A stretch of 5,642 nucleotides of DNA from an uncultured Pseudomonadota bacterium (GCA_900320815.1 ONTY01000138.1:1-5642); one strand, 5' to 3'. Shown: positions 1-5,388, counted from the stretch's first letter. Program-made: numbers and translations. Notes: generated from the letters alone by a model not told the origin.

Positions 1-2
1 GC

Positions 3-434
3 ACGGAAGAAGAAAAAATGCAGCCCTGGATGGGTGCGCTGGACGATAACCTGGAGTTTCTCGCGCGTGGCGCCAGCGGCGAAGGCGGACAATGGGGGCG
101 CAGCGCCACGCAGGATTTGATTCGCAGCCGCATCAAAATCCGCAGCATGAACTTCATGCGCGGGCGCACCTTTATTGAAAAATGGGTCATCATCGACGAG
201 GCACAAAACCTCACGCCCAAGCAAATCAAAACCCTGATTACGCGCGCCGGCCCGGGCAGCAAAATCATCTGCATGGGCAATTTGGAGCAAATTGACACGC
301 CGTATTTGAGCGAAGGCTCCAGCGGCCTGGCCTACGCTGTGGACCGCTTCAAAGGCTGGGCGCACAGCGGGCACATCACGCTGGCGCGCGGCGAGCGTTC
401 ACGCCTGGCAGACTGGGCAAGTGAAGTGCTGTAG
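3..434 (+). CDS. PhoH-family ATPase (PIN-PhoH type), C-terminal part, 5' truncated by window edge
   Basis: The reading frame is open from base 3 (TEEEKMQPWMG...) and stops at TAG 432-434, so the ATG at 18 is internal and the gene starts left of the window. The visible 143 residues are the C-terminal half of a PhoH P-loop NTPase. They include the Walker B-like segment WVIIDEAQN (Asp codon at 195-197), then TPKQIKTLITRAGPGSK, the sensor-like GNLEQIDTPYL, and the end motif GERSRLADWA. These strings closely match, from memory, the larger proteobacterial PhoH proteins with an N-terminal PIN RNase domain (PhoH2 type), which act on RNA. The PIN domain and Walker A are not in the window, so that subtype is inference. 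No terminator hairpin follows; the next gene lies 86 nt downstream on the same strand. The gene symbol is left empty because PhoH and PhoH2 cannot be separated here. Confidence 0.93.
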   Translation, partial: TEEEKMQPWMGALDDNLEFLARGASGEGGQWGRSATQDLIRSRIKIRSMNFMRGRTFIEKWVIIDEAQNLTPKQIKTLITRAGPGSKIICMGNLEQIDTPYLSEGSSGLAYAVDRFKGWAHSGHITLARGERSRLADWASEVL

Positions 435-437
435 AGC

Positions 438-494
438 CATATACTCCATCAATCTACACTTCATTACCAGTAATTCTTGCCGGCAATAGACATA
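438..494 (+). repeat. Dispersed intergenic repeat, copy 1 (CCGG-centred palindromes)
   Basis: This AT-rich stretch between the phoH-like gene and the Rossmann gene aligns with 5262-5322 in the same orientation. Shared blocks in order are ATACTCCA, TCAAT, a CC(A/G)GTAAT box, TGCCGGCAA and ACATA. The perfect palindrome TTGCCGGCAA lies at 477-486. A second, imperfect box (TTACCAGTAA) lies with its centre 13 bp to the left, the same spacing as in copy 2. I see no terminal inverted repeats or convincing target duplication. Whether this is a small mobile repeat or a shared protein-binding site is not decided by the sequence. Confidence 0.6.
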
Positions 495-520
495 TACACC
501 CATATGCCTTGGTATTGGAA

Positions 521-1312
521 ATGAAGCGTCGCTCTCTCCTTGCCACCGCTGCGCTTGGCTGCGCCAGCGCCATCGGCGCATTGGCGGCCTACACCGCAGC
601 AGTCAATCTGTTCACGGGCGCTGCAGCGCCCCTTCCACCATTGCAAACAAAGGAAAAGAAAAAGATGCGGGTTTTGATTTTGGGCGCCAGCGGCATGGTT
701 GGCGGCGAAGTGCTGCGCGCCTGCCTTGCGAGCGAAAATATCGAACACATCACCGCCATCGTACGCCGACCGCTTGACAGCGCACACGCCAAACTCTCTC
801 AGCCCATTCACAGTGATTTTCAAAATTTCAGCGCGCTGGATTTGAGTGGCTTTGACGCCTGCTTGTACTGCATTGGCGCCTACACCGGCACGCTGGGCGC
901 GGCAGAATATGAGCGCGTCATTTGCGGCATTCCCGCCGCATTGGCGCCTGAACTGCGGCGCCAGTCTCCCAACATTGTGCTGTGCCACCTCAGCGGCGCC
1001 GGCGCTGATAGCACTGAACAAAGCACAACGGCATTCGCACGCCTGTTTGGCAAAACAGAAAATTATTTGAAAAGCCTGCACTTTGCGCGTCTGCACATTT
1101 TCCGCCCTGGCTATATTTACCCTGTGCACGCGCGCAAAGAGCCACATGCCGCCTACACCCTCATGCGCTGGCTCTACAAGCCCTTTCTCTCGCACATGAA
1201 AAACAGCGCCACCACCTCCACACAACTGGCGCGCGCCATGCTGGGGGTGGCGCTGGCGGCGGGCGGCAAAGAAATCTACGAAAACATTGATATTGAAAAA
1301 TATGTCGGATAA
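521..1312 (+). CDS. NAD(P)-binding Rossmann-fold protein, atypical SDR (TIP30/HTATIP2-like), possibly membrane-anchored
   Basis: This encodes a 263-aa protein if started at ATG 521. Residues 49-61 give the Rossmann start MRVLILGASGMVG (Gly55, Gly58, Gly61 as GxxGxxG). It is followed by VRRPL near the end of strand 2, DACLYCIGAYTG, HLSGAGADSTEQ, the GKTENYLKSL helix, FRPGYIYP and a C-terminal ENIDI. This order matches the roughly 215-230 aa 'NAD(P)H-binding / epimerase-like' proteins related to TIP30. The substrate is unknown. In the expected YxxxK position the Lys of GKTEN is present but a Tyr four residues before it is not, so classical SDR catalysis is uncertain. Start choice: ATG 521 adds a 48-residue basic plus hydrophobic leader (KRRSLLATAALG..., residues 2-35) that looks like a signal anchor but has a poor ribosome site. 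ATG 665 has AAGGA at 650-654 and gives the usual 215 aa. I keep 521 because the leader looks protein-like, but 665 is a serious alternative. The gene is followed by a terminator at 1339-1365. Confidence 0.82.
   Translation: MKRRSLLATAALGCASAIGALAAYTAAVNLFTGAAAPLPPLQTKEKKKMRVLILGASGMVGGEVLRACLASENIEHITAIVRRPLDSAHAKLSQPIHSDFQNFSALDLSGFDACLYCIGAYTGTLGAAEYERVICGIPAALAPELRRQSPNIVLCHLSGAGADSTEQSTTAFARLFGKTENYLKSLHFARLHIFRPGYIYPVHARKEPHAAYTLMRWLYKPFLSHMKNSATTSTQLARAMLGVALAAGGKEIYENIDIEKYVG
650..654 (+). promoter_or_regulatory. Shine-Dalgarno AAGGA for alternative start ATG 665
   Basis: AAGGA sits 10 nt before the in-frame ATG at 665, which is exactly where the Rossmann fold begins (MRVLILGASG). The upstream ATG at 521 has no comparable site, only GGAA almost touching the start codon. 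The site therefore argues that at least part of the translation starts at 665. Confidence 0.45.
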
Positions 1313-1338
1313 GCACAGCTCTTTCGCCGTTCCGCCAT

Positions 1339-1365
1339 AAAAAAACCGCCCTCTGGGCGGTTTTT
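1339..1365. terminator. Bidirectional Rho-independent terminator
   Basis: A perfect stem CCGCCC (1346-1351) / GGGCGG (1355-1360) with loop TCT is extended by A-T pairs. It is followed by five T on the plus strand (1361-1365) and seven T on the minus strand (complement of A 1339-1345). It lies between the plus-strand gene ending at 1312 and the minus-strand operon ending at 1467, so it can stop both convergent units. The longer T-run favours the minus-strand operon. Confidence 0.9.
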
Positions 1366-1466
1366 CCGTGGTGCACGCATTGCGCACCCTGCTTCATATA
1401 CCCAATGATAGAACACACCATTGCCTGCAAAACAAGAGGGCAGTACCGCCATACCCCGTCAAAATG

Positions 1467-3707
1467 TTAAACGGTGTGCCGACGCCTTGCCCGTGATACC
1501 TGTGCAAGGCGCGCCGGCTTCGCCAGCCCGCCGCGCAGCGCGTTGAGCAAGATGGCGATGGTGCTGCCGTTGTGCAGCACGGAGGAGCCAACGGCGCTCA
1601 GCAGCCCGAGGGCAGCAGCGCCGAGGATGGCGGTGTTCGCCGCGACGGTGAAGCGAAAGTTGCTGCGGATGCGCCGCATGGTGGCGCGAGCAATGGCACG
1701 GGCGTCGGCAACGCGGGCAATATCGTCTTCCAGCAGCGCCACGTCCGAGGTCAGGCGCGCGAGGTCGGCGCCGCGCTGCATGGAAATGCCCACGTGCGCG
1801 CTGGCGAGCGCGGGAGCGTCGTTGACGCCGTCGCCCACAAACGCCACGCGCGCTCCTTGCGCCTTCAAACGCGCCAGCAACGCCGCTTTGCCTTCGGGCA
1901 GCAGAGCGGCATGGTATTCGTCCACGCCCACCTCGGCGGCCAGCGCAGCGGCGCGCTCTTTGTGGTCGCCTGTGAGCATGAGGATGCGCCGCACGCCCAA
2001 CGTGCGCAGGCGCCGCACGGTGGCGGCGGCGTTGGGGCGCACGGCATCGCGCAGGGCAATGGCACCTACCAGCCGCCCACCCAGCCCGATGTAGAGCAGC
2101 GTTTTGCCAGCGGCGCGCAGCGGCTCGAGCACTTCACCATGAGCGGCAATGTCTACGCCCTCATCGTCTTCAAGAAAGTGGCGCGAGCCCACAACGATGC
2201 GCTGCCCGCGCACCACGCTGGCCACCCCGTGCGCGGCGATGAAGTCCACCTCGGCGTGCTCAAAGTGGCGCCCGCCACGCCTGCGCGCCGCGTCCACGAC
2301 GGCCACGGCCATGGGATGAAAGTAGTGCTCTTCCAGCGAGGCGGCGAGGTCAATCACGTCTTCCGGCCCGAAGTCGCGGCTGAAAGTGAGCGCATCGGTC
2401 ACGCTCATGCGCCCCGTCGTCAGCGTGCCGGTTTTGTCAAAGACGAAGGTGTCCACCTCGGCGAGTTTTTCCAGCGCATCGGCGCCCTTGAACAGCAGCC
2501 CGCCCTTGCCCGCCGCATACATGCCGGATTTGAAGGCCACGGGCGTGGCGAGCTTCAGGGCACAAGCGTAGTCGGCCTGCAGCACAGCGGCAGCGCGCCG
2601 CCAGTCGCCCGAGAGCAGCCACGACGCCGCGCCCAGCGCCAGCACGCCGGGCACCAGGCGGTCAGCGAGGCGGTTGGCAGACAGCTGCGTGGCGCTTTTC
2701 ACCTGCAGCGCGCTGTGCACATAGTCGGCAATGCGCGCAGCTGCCGTGCCCGCACCCACGTGCTCGGCATACACGCGCAGCGCGCCTTCCTCCACCACAG
2801 TGCCAGAGAGCACGCGATGCCCGCGCACGCGGCGCACGGGCACGCTCTCGCCCGTCATGCTGGCTTCGTTGACGCTGGCCTCGCCGCGCAGCACCGTGCC
2901 ATCGACGGCAATGGCGCTGCCGGCGCGGCAGACGACGACATCGCCCACGCGCACCTGGGCGGCGGGAATCTGCTGCTCCTGCCCCTCGCGCTCCACCCAG
3001 ACGCTGCCTGTGTCCGGGCGCAGCAGCCCTTTGAGCATGTCATCGGAGCGGCGCACGATGGAGTGCTCCATGTACTCGCCCAGCGCCAGCAGAAAAAGTG
3101 TGGTGTTGGCGGCAAGCCGGTCGCCGCTGGCGGTTGATACGGCAACCGCCAGGGCTTCGAGCACGTGCGAGTTCAGCCCCTCGTACAGCAGCTCGCGCAC
3201 ACCCTCCACGTAAAGCGGCGCCGTCACGGCCAAGGCGGCGCTCTGGTGCAGCGCCGCCGGCGCCTGGATGCGCGTGGCCGCCAGCAGCGCGGCGCTGGCG
3301 ACAAGCTGCGCTTTGAGCGCGCCGCTGCTCTCGGCGCCATGATGCGCGCAGGCAGCACCTGCGGCATCCGCCGAAGCACCATCAGCGGCCAGCAGCGCCG
3401 CAGCGGGCAAGGCGCGAAGCTGCGCTTCCAATTGGTCTGTGCTGGTGCGTGCGGCATCGAACTCCAGCGCCAGCGAGTGCGCCACCATGTTCAGGCGCAC
3501 GCTGCGCACACCGCACAGCGCGCCCAATGCGGCGGCAAGTTGCGCTGGCGCTGGCAGCGCCACACCGCACGCCAGACGCCAGCGCCAGCGCGCACGCTGT
3601 GGCGCACGGCGCACCAAGCGCAGCACCGAAAAAAGGGGCGCGGGAAGTGCGTCGCTGCCGCCCTGCCCTGCGCCCGCTGCTGCTGCTTGTGCCGCTGCTG
3701 CTGCCAT
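1467..3707 (-). CDS. P1B-type heavy-metal-translocating ATPase with non-CPx (YAC) transmembrane motif
   Basis: This 746-aa P-type ATPase should move a transition metal across the inner membrane using ATP. Motifs: actuator loop TGES at 285-288; phosphorylation site DKTGT with Asp424; P1B nucleotide-domain HP pair at His464-Pro465; hinge GDGVND at 625-630; and last-helix HNGST at 712-716. The ion-site helix reads DYACALKLATP (379-389), so the usual CPC/SPC is Tyr380-Ala381-Cys382. Residues about 25-90 look like a degenerate HMA domain (GVRSVRLN...LALEFD) with no CxxC; CAHH at 120-123 could bind metal. Hydrophobic stretches occur near 132-146, 155-166, 182-193, 200-212, 351-366, 686-705 and 709-724. 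The HNxS-type last helix and CxxC-less N-terminus resemble, from memory, mycobacterial CtpC-type pumps (Mn/Zn), but the substrate is unproven. Start: ATG 3707 overlaps the TGA of the upstream gene by one base (TGATG), indicating translational coupling. The frame is open further upstream to 4061, but that stretch merely shadows the neighbouring gene. The N-terminus is poly-Ala. Last gene of its operon, ended by the hairpin at 1339-1365. Confidence 0.93.
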   Translation of the reverse strand: MAAAAAQAAAAGAGQGGSDALPAPLFSVLRLVRRAPQRARWRWRLACGVALPAPAQLAAALGALCGVRSVRLNMVAHSLALEFDAARTSTDQLEAQLRALPAAALLAADGASADAAGAACAHHGAESSGALKAQLVASAALLAATRIQAPAALHQSAALAVTAPLYVEGVRELLYEGLNSHVLEALAVAVSTASGDRLAANTTLFLLALGEYMEHSIVRRSDDMLKGLLRPDTGSVWVEREGQEQQIPAAQVRVGDVVVCRAGSAIAVDGTVLRGEASVNEASMTGESVPVRRVRGHRVLSGTVVEEGALRVYAEHVGAGTAAARIADYVHSALQVKSATQLSANRLADRLVPGVLALGAASWLLSGDWRRAAAVLQADYACALKLATPVAFKSGMYAAGKGGLLFKGADALEKLAEVDTFVFDKTGTLTTGRMSVTDALTFSRDFGPEDVIDLAASLEEHYFHPMAVAVVDAARRRGGRHFEHAEVDFIAAHGVASVVRGQRIVVGSRHFLEDDEGVDIAAHGEVLEPLRAAGKTLLYIGLGGRLVGAIALRDAVRPNAAATVRRLRTLGVRRILMLTGDHKERAAALAAEVGVDEYHAALLPEGKAALLARLKAQGARVAFVGDGVNDAPALASAHVGISMQRGADLARLTSDVALLEDDIARVADARAIARATMRRIRSNFRFTVAANTAILGAAALGLLSAVGSSVLHNGSTIAILLNALRGGLAKPARLAQVSRARRRHTV

Positions 3708-4108
3708 CACATATCTGCCTGCGTGGCGTGCTCGGCGGCGACTTCGGCCTGAATGTCGGCAAGCTGCTCTTTGAACTCTTCCACGCTGCCCATCACGCTG
3801 GTGTAAAGCCGCACGGCGCCCTGCATCACGCGCTCGCGCGCTTCTTCGTCGCCCAGCACATACGTCGCGCCGCCGCCCAGCAGCAAACCGATGATGAACT
3901 GCTCGGCCTGCGCGCTGCCCAGCCAGCCGCGCAGCCCAAGGCGGCGCAGCAGGGTTTTGCGTTTTTTGCGCACGATGCCGCCGCTGCCCCACAGCCCGGT
4001 GCCGCTGCCCCAGGCAGAAGCGGGGGCACCCCAGCCATAGCGACGCGCCATTTTTTGCCATTGCTTGAACTGCTTGGCGCTGGATTTCTTGCCTTTTTTC
4101 TTGGCCAT
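3707..4108 (-). CDS. Small YtxH-like membrane-associated protein, ATPase partner
   Basis: This 133-aa protein starts at ATG 4108 with GGAG at 4117-4120 (8-nt spacer). The N-terminus is Lys-rich (MAKKKGKKSS), and residues 28-44 are Gly/Trp-rich (GAPASAWGSGTGLWGSG). A basic patch (RKKRKTLLRRLGLRG, 47-61) precedes one short glycine-rich hydrophobic helix (about 70-86, FIIGLLLGGGATYVLG). The remainder is a charged amphipathic, probably coiled, helix (DEEARERVMQG... to EEFKEQLADIQAEV, 87-124). A Gly-rich TM followed by an amphipathic helix is the layout of YtxH-domain proteins, and I recall similar proteins next to metal P-type ATPases. No Cys and only one His, so it is not an obvious metal chelator. 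The 1-nt TGATG overlap with the ATPase start suggests matched synthesis. Scaffold, stabiliser or regulator of the pump is inference. Confidence 0.85.
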   Translation of the reverse strand: MAKKKGKKSSAKQFKQWQKMARRYGWGAPASAWGSGTGLWGSGGIVRKKRKTLLRRLGLRGWLGSAQAEQFIIGLLLGGGATYVLGDEEARERVMQGAVRLYTSVMGSVEEFKEQLADIQAEVAAEHATQADM

Positions 4109-4116
4109 TTTTGTTG

Positions 4117-4120
4117 CTCC
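4117..4120 (-). promoter_or_regulatory. Shine-Dalgarno GGAG for the 133-aa protein
   Basis: GGAG on the minus strand lies 8 nt before ATG 4108, in the 19-nt gap after the preceding gene's stop. It fixes the start at MAKKKGKK and rules out the longer in-frame extension to 4363, which overlaps the preceding gene. Confidence 0.7.
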
Positions 4121-4127
4121 AAAAAAA

Positions 4128-4475
4128 TCAAATCTCTGAACACGCTGGCGCATCAGGCAGCAGTGCCTCGCTGGCGGCAATGGCCGCGCAGCCGGCGCCT
4201 GTGATGAGCAGCGCCTGCACGCGCTGCCCGCTGCGCAGGCTGTGCATGGCGGCAGTGCCCGCCGCCAGCGCCGCGCCGCCTTGCAGCGCCAGGCGCAGCG
4301 TGCGCCGCCCCAAGGCGGGCTGCCCGGCAGCGGCGCCTTGCAGCGCAGCGAGCATGGCGGCACTCAAAAAGCCGCGTGTGAAGTCGTCAATGGCGATGCG
4401 CTGCGGCGCGTACCACGTCACGGGCACGCCGCCACTGGCGCCCAGGCGGTTTTTGCGGTTTTTGCGGCGGCTCAT
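4128..4475 (-). CDS. Small Ala/Gly-rich membrane protein, unknown function
   Basis: This 115-aa protein is not recognised by family. It has a strongly basic N-terminus with a short duplicated KNR (MSRRKNRKNRLG), then a polar stretch VPVTWYAPQRIAIDDF (17-32). Three hydrophobic Ala/Gly-rich segments follow: about 35-51 (GFLSAAMLAALQGAAAG), 61-77 (RLALQGGAALAAGTAAM) and 88-106 (ALLITGAGCAAIAASEALL). This fits a small inner-membrane protein with about three tightly packing helices and, by the positive-inside rule, a cytoplasmic N-terminus. Two Cys (96, 112) are the only likely soft-metal ligands. The start ATG 4475 overlaps the upstream stop as ATGA (4 nt), and the next gene begins 19 nt after its TGA. 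This firmly places it in the ATPase operon. A role with the pump is inferred from position only. Confidence 0.82.
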   Translation of the reverse strand: MSRRKNRKNRLGASGGVPVTWYAPQRIAIDDFTRGFLSAAMLAALQGAAAGQPALGRRTLRLALQGGAALAAGTAAMHSLRSGQRVQALLITGAGCAAIAASEALLPDAPACSEI

Positions 4476-4867
4476 GCTGGCCCGCCTTCGCTGCCCTCGC
4501 CATTGCCACTCACCTCGGCGTCAGGGGTGGTGGATGGGGTGGCGGCGCTGCGGCGGCGTGTGCCGCCCGCGCTGCGGCGCGTGCTGCTGCTGCGGCGGCG
4601 CGGTGTGGCGGTGTCATCGTCAGCGGCATCAATCATTTCAATTTCGCTGTCCATCTCCAGCGCGGGCATGTCGCCGCCTTCGCCGCTGTCGTGGCGGCTG
4701 GCCCAGCGCTGGCGCCAGGCAGCACCGCTGCGGCGCACGCGCTCCACGGATGAACGAACGGCGCGTCCCGCCTTGTGCAAGCCACCTTGCACATCGTCAC
4801 GCCGCAGCGCATTGGCGGCGACTACGCCCACGGCAGCGCCGGCAAGAAAAGGGAGGAAAGGGAGCAT
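4472..4867 (-). CDS. Single-TM protein with long charged disordered tail, unknown function
   Basis: This 131-aa protein starts at ATG 4867, with AGGA at 4879-4882 (11-nt spacer). The N-terminus is one hydrophobic helix (LPFLPFLAGAAVGVVAANAL, residues 2-21). An amphipathic basic helix follows (RRDDVQGGLHKAGRAVRSSVERVRR, 22-46), resembling the short TM plus helix layout of DUF5132/YtxH-like proteins. An acidic stretch (about 62-85, ending in DADDD-like residues), an Arg/Ser-rich stretch (90-107) and a Gly/Ser/Glu tail complete it. Everything after about 60 is low-complexity and likely disordered and cytoplasmic. No Cys. The TGA overlaps the next start in ATGA. It is reminiscent in layout, not in sequence, of the small TM chaperones (PacL) of mycobacterial P1B pumps; the acidic stretch could bind metal or the pump. 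Function is inference. Confidence 0.8.
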   Translation of the reverse strand: MLPFLPFLAGAAVGVVAANALRRDDVQGGLHKAGRAVRSSVERVRRSGAAWRQRWASRHDSGEGGDMPALEMDSEIEMIDAADDDTATPRRRSSSTRRSAGGTRRRSAATPSTTPDAEVSGNGEGSEGGPA

Positions 4868-4931
4868 GGTTCACACCATCCTTTGCATGAATCGGGGGGA
4901 TTGGGAGGAAATTGGAAAAAAACGTGTGATT

Positions 4932-5261
4932 TTATGGCGCCGCAGCATTGGCTACGCCATGGGAGATGCGCCGCTGCGCCTGCTGCAGCGCAGCGTGCAG
5001 CACGGCAGCGGCGGGTGTGTCGCGTCCGGCCAGCAGGTCTGGCCAGGCGGCGTCCGGGATGCGCGCCGGCTCGTATTCAATGGTGCACGAGCGCGCCAGC
5101 AGGTTCCACGCCACGCGCCGCACGCCGGGCAGCGCGGCATCGGCGCCCGTCCATTCGCCTTTGAGGCGCAGGCTGCCCATGCCTTCGCCGCCGTCTCCAA
5201 AGCGCGCCAGCAGTGCCGCCAGCGGCACGGCGAGCAGCGCATCGATCTGTTCATTGCCCAT
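4932..5261 (-). CDS. HMA-fold-like small protein without CxxC, first gene of the ATPase operon
   Basis: This 109-aa soluble protein starts at ATG 5261; the adjacent in-frame ATG 5264 is also possible. GGAG at 5270-5273 is 8 nt from the first and 5 nt from the second. Residues 29-68 read GSLRLKGEW...LPGVRRVAWNLLARSCTIEYEP. This is the beta-alpha-beta-beta pattern of a ferredoxin-like heavy-metal-associated domain ('LPGV..V..N.....TIEYD' signature), and it is also seen in the N-terminus of the ATPase of this operon. The metal-binding GMxCxxC loop is absent and Cys59 is the only Cys, so it probably does not carry metal like a classical Atx1-type chaperone. The rest (WPDLLAGRDTPAAAVLHAALQQAQRR) is helical. 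There are 64 nt to the next gene. It may be a regulatory or docking subunit of the pump (inference). Confidence 0.78.
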   Translation of the reverse strand: MGNEQIDALLAVPLAALLARFGDGGEGMGSLRLKGEWTGADAALPGVRRVAWNLLARSCTIEYEPARIPDAAWPDLLAGRDTPAAAVLHAALQQAQRRISHGVANAAAP

Positions 5262-5322
5262 CATAAATACTCCACACATCAATACATCGTTGCCGGTAAT
5301 ATATGCCGGCAAACAAAACATA
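5262..5322 (+). repeat. Dispersed intergenic repeat, copy 2; 5' leader of the ATPase operon
   Basis: It matches copy 1 (438-494) in order and orientation, with a 4-nt indel after ATACTCCA and minor differences. An inverted repeat TTGCCGG (5290-5296) / CCGGCAA (5306-5312) encloses 9 nt. A third CCGG palindrome, TACCGGTA (5321-5328), lies just outside. On the minus strand this segment carries the GGAG ribosome site and reaches the first ATG of the operon, so it is within or just before the 5' UTR. A TATATT hexamer on the minus strand lies in the spacer, but no good -35 stands 16-18 nt upstream, so no promoter is called. Confidence 0.58.
5270..5273 (-). promoter_or_regulatory. Shine-Dalgarno GGAG for the HMA-like protein
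   Basis: GGAG on the minus strand is 8 nt before ATG 5261 and 5 nt before ATG 5264. It rules out the longer open frame that extends to 5453 through the terminator hairpin, and favours the 109-aa product. Confidence 0.65.
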
Positions 5323-5337
5323 CCGGTAGCTAAAAAA

Positions 5338-5364
5338 GCAGCGCCCCCGTTTTGGGGGCGCTGC
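5338..5364 (-). terminator. Rho-independent terminator
   Basis: A perfect 11-bp stem GCAGCGCCCCC (5338-5348) / GGGGGCGCTGC (5354-5364) with a 5-nt loop is followed on the minus strand by six T (complement of 5332-5337). It stands 24 nt after the stop of the 51-aa gene, so it ends that unit and isolates it from the ATPase operon starting at 5261. The plus-strand side lacks a T-run, so it acts in one direction. Confidence 0.92.
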
Positions 5365-5388
5365 AAAAAGAGAGAAATGGCAGGGAGC

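Noticed and set aside
438..496. CATATA at both ends of repeat copy 1 as a target-site duplication
   Set aside because: CATA also occurs at both ends of copy 2, so it is probably part of the repeat, and no terminal inverted repeats were found.
464..1387. 307-codon open frame on the minus strand opposite the Rossmann gene
   Set aside because: It is antisense to a gene with recognisable family motifs, runs through the terminator hairpin, and its translation is Cys/Gln/Arg-rich without domain features.
1572..3137. 521-codon open frame on the plus strand opposite the ATPase
   Set aside because: It is His/Arg/Gly-rich nonsense produced by the high-GC codon bias of the ATPase gene. The ATPase motifs on the minus strand are unequivocal.
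3708..4061. 118-codon upstream extension of the ATPase frame
   Set aside because: It is an out-of-frame shadow of the 133-aa gene. TGATG overlap and the poly-Ala start at 3707 give a better boundary.
4109..4363. Upstream extension of the 133-aa frame
   Set aside because: It overlaps the 115-aa gene; GGAG at 4117-4120 and the Lys-rich start support ATG 4108.
5298..5303. TATATT on the minus strand as a -10 box for the ATPase operon
   Set aside because: No acceptable -35 hexamer stands 16-18 nt upstream (CCGGTA-like only). It remains possible under an activator, but is not supported from sequence alone.
4242..5333. 363-codon plus-strand open frame across the small operon genes
   Set aside because: It covers several minus-strand genes with overlapping starts and stops, and its own translation is low-complexity Arg/Ala without motifs.
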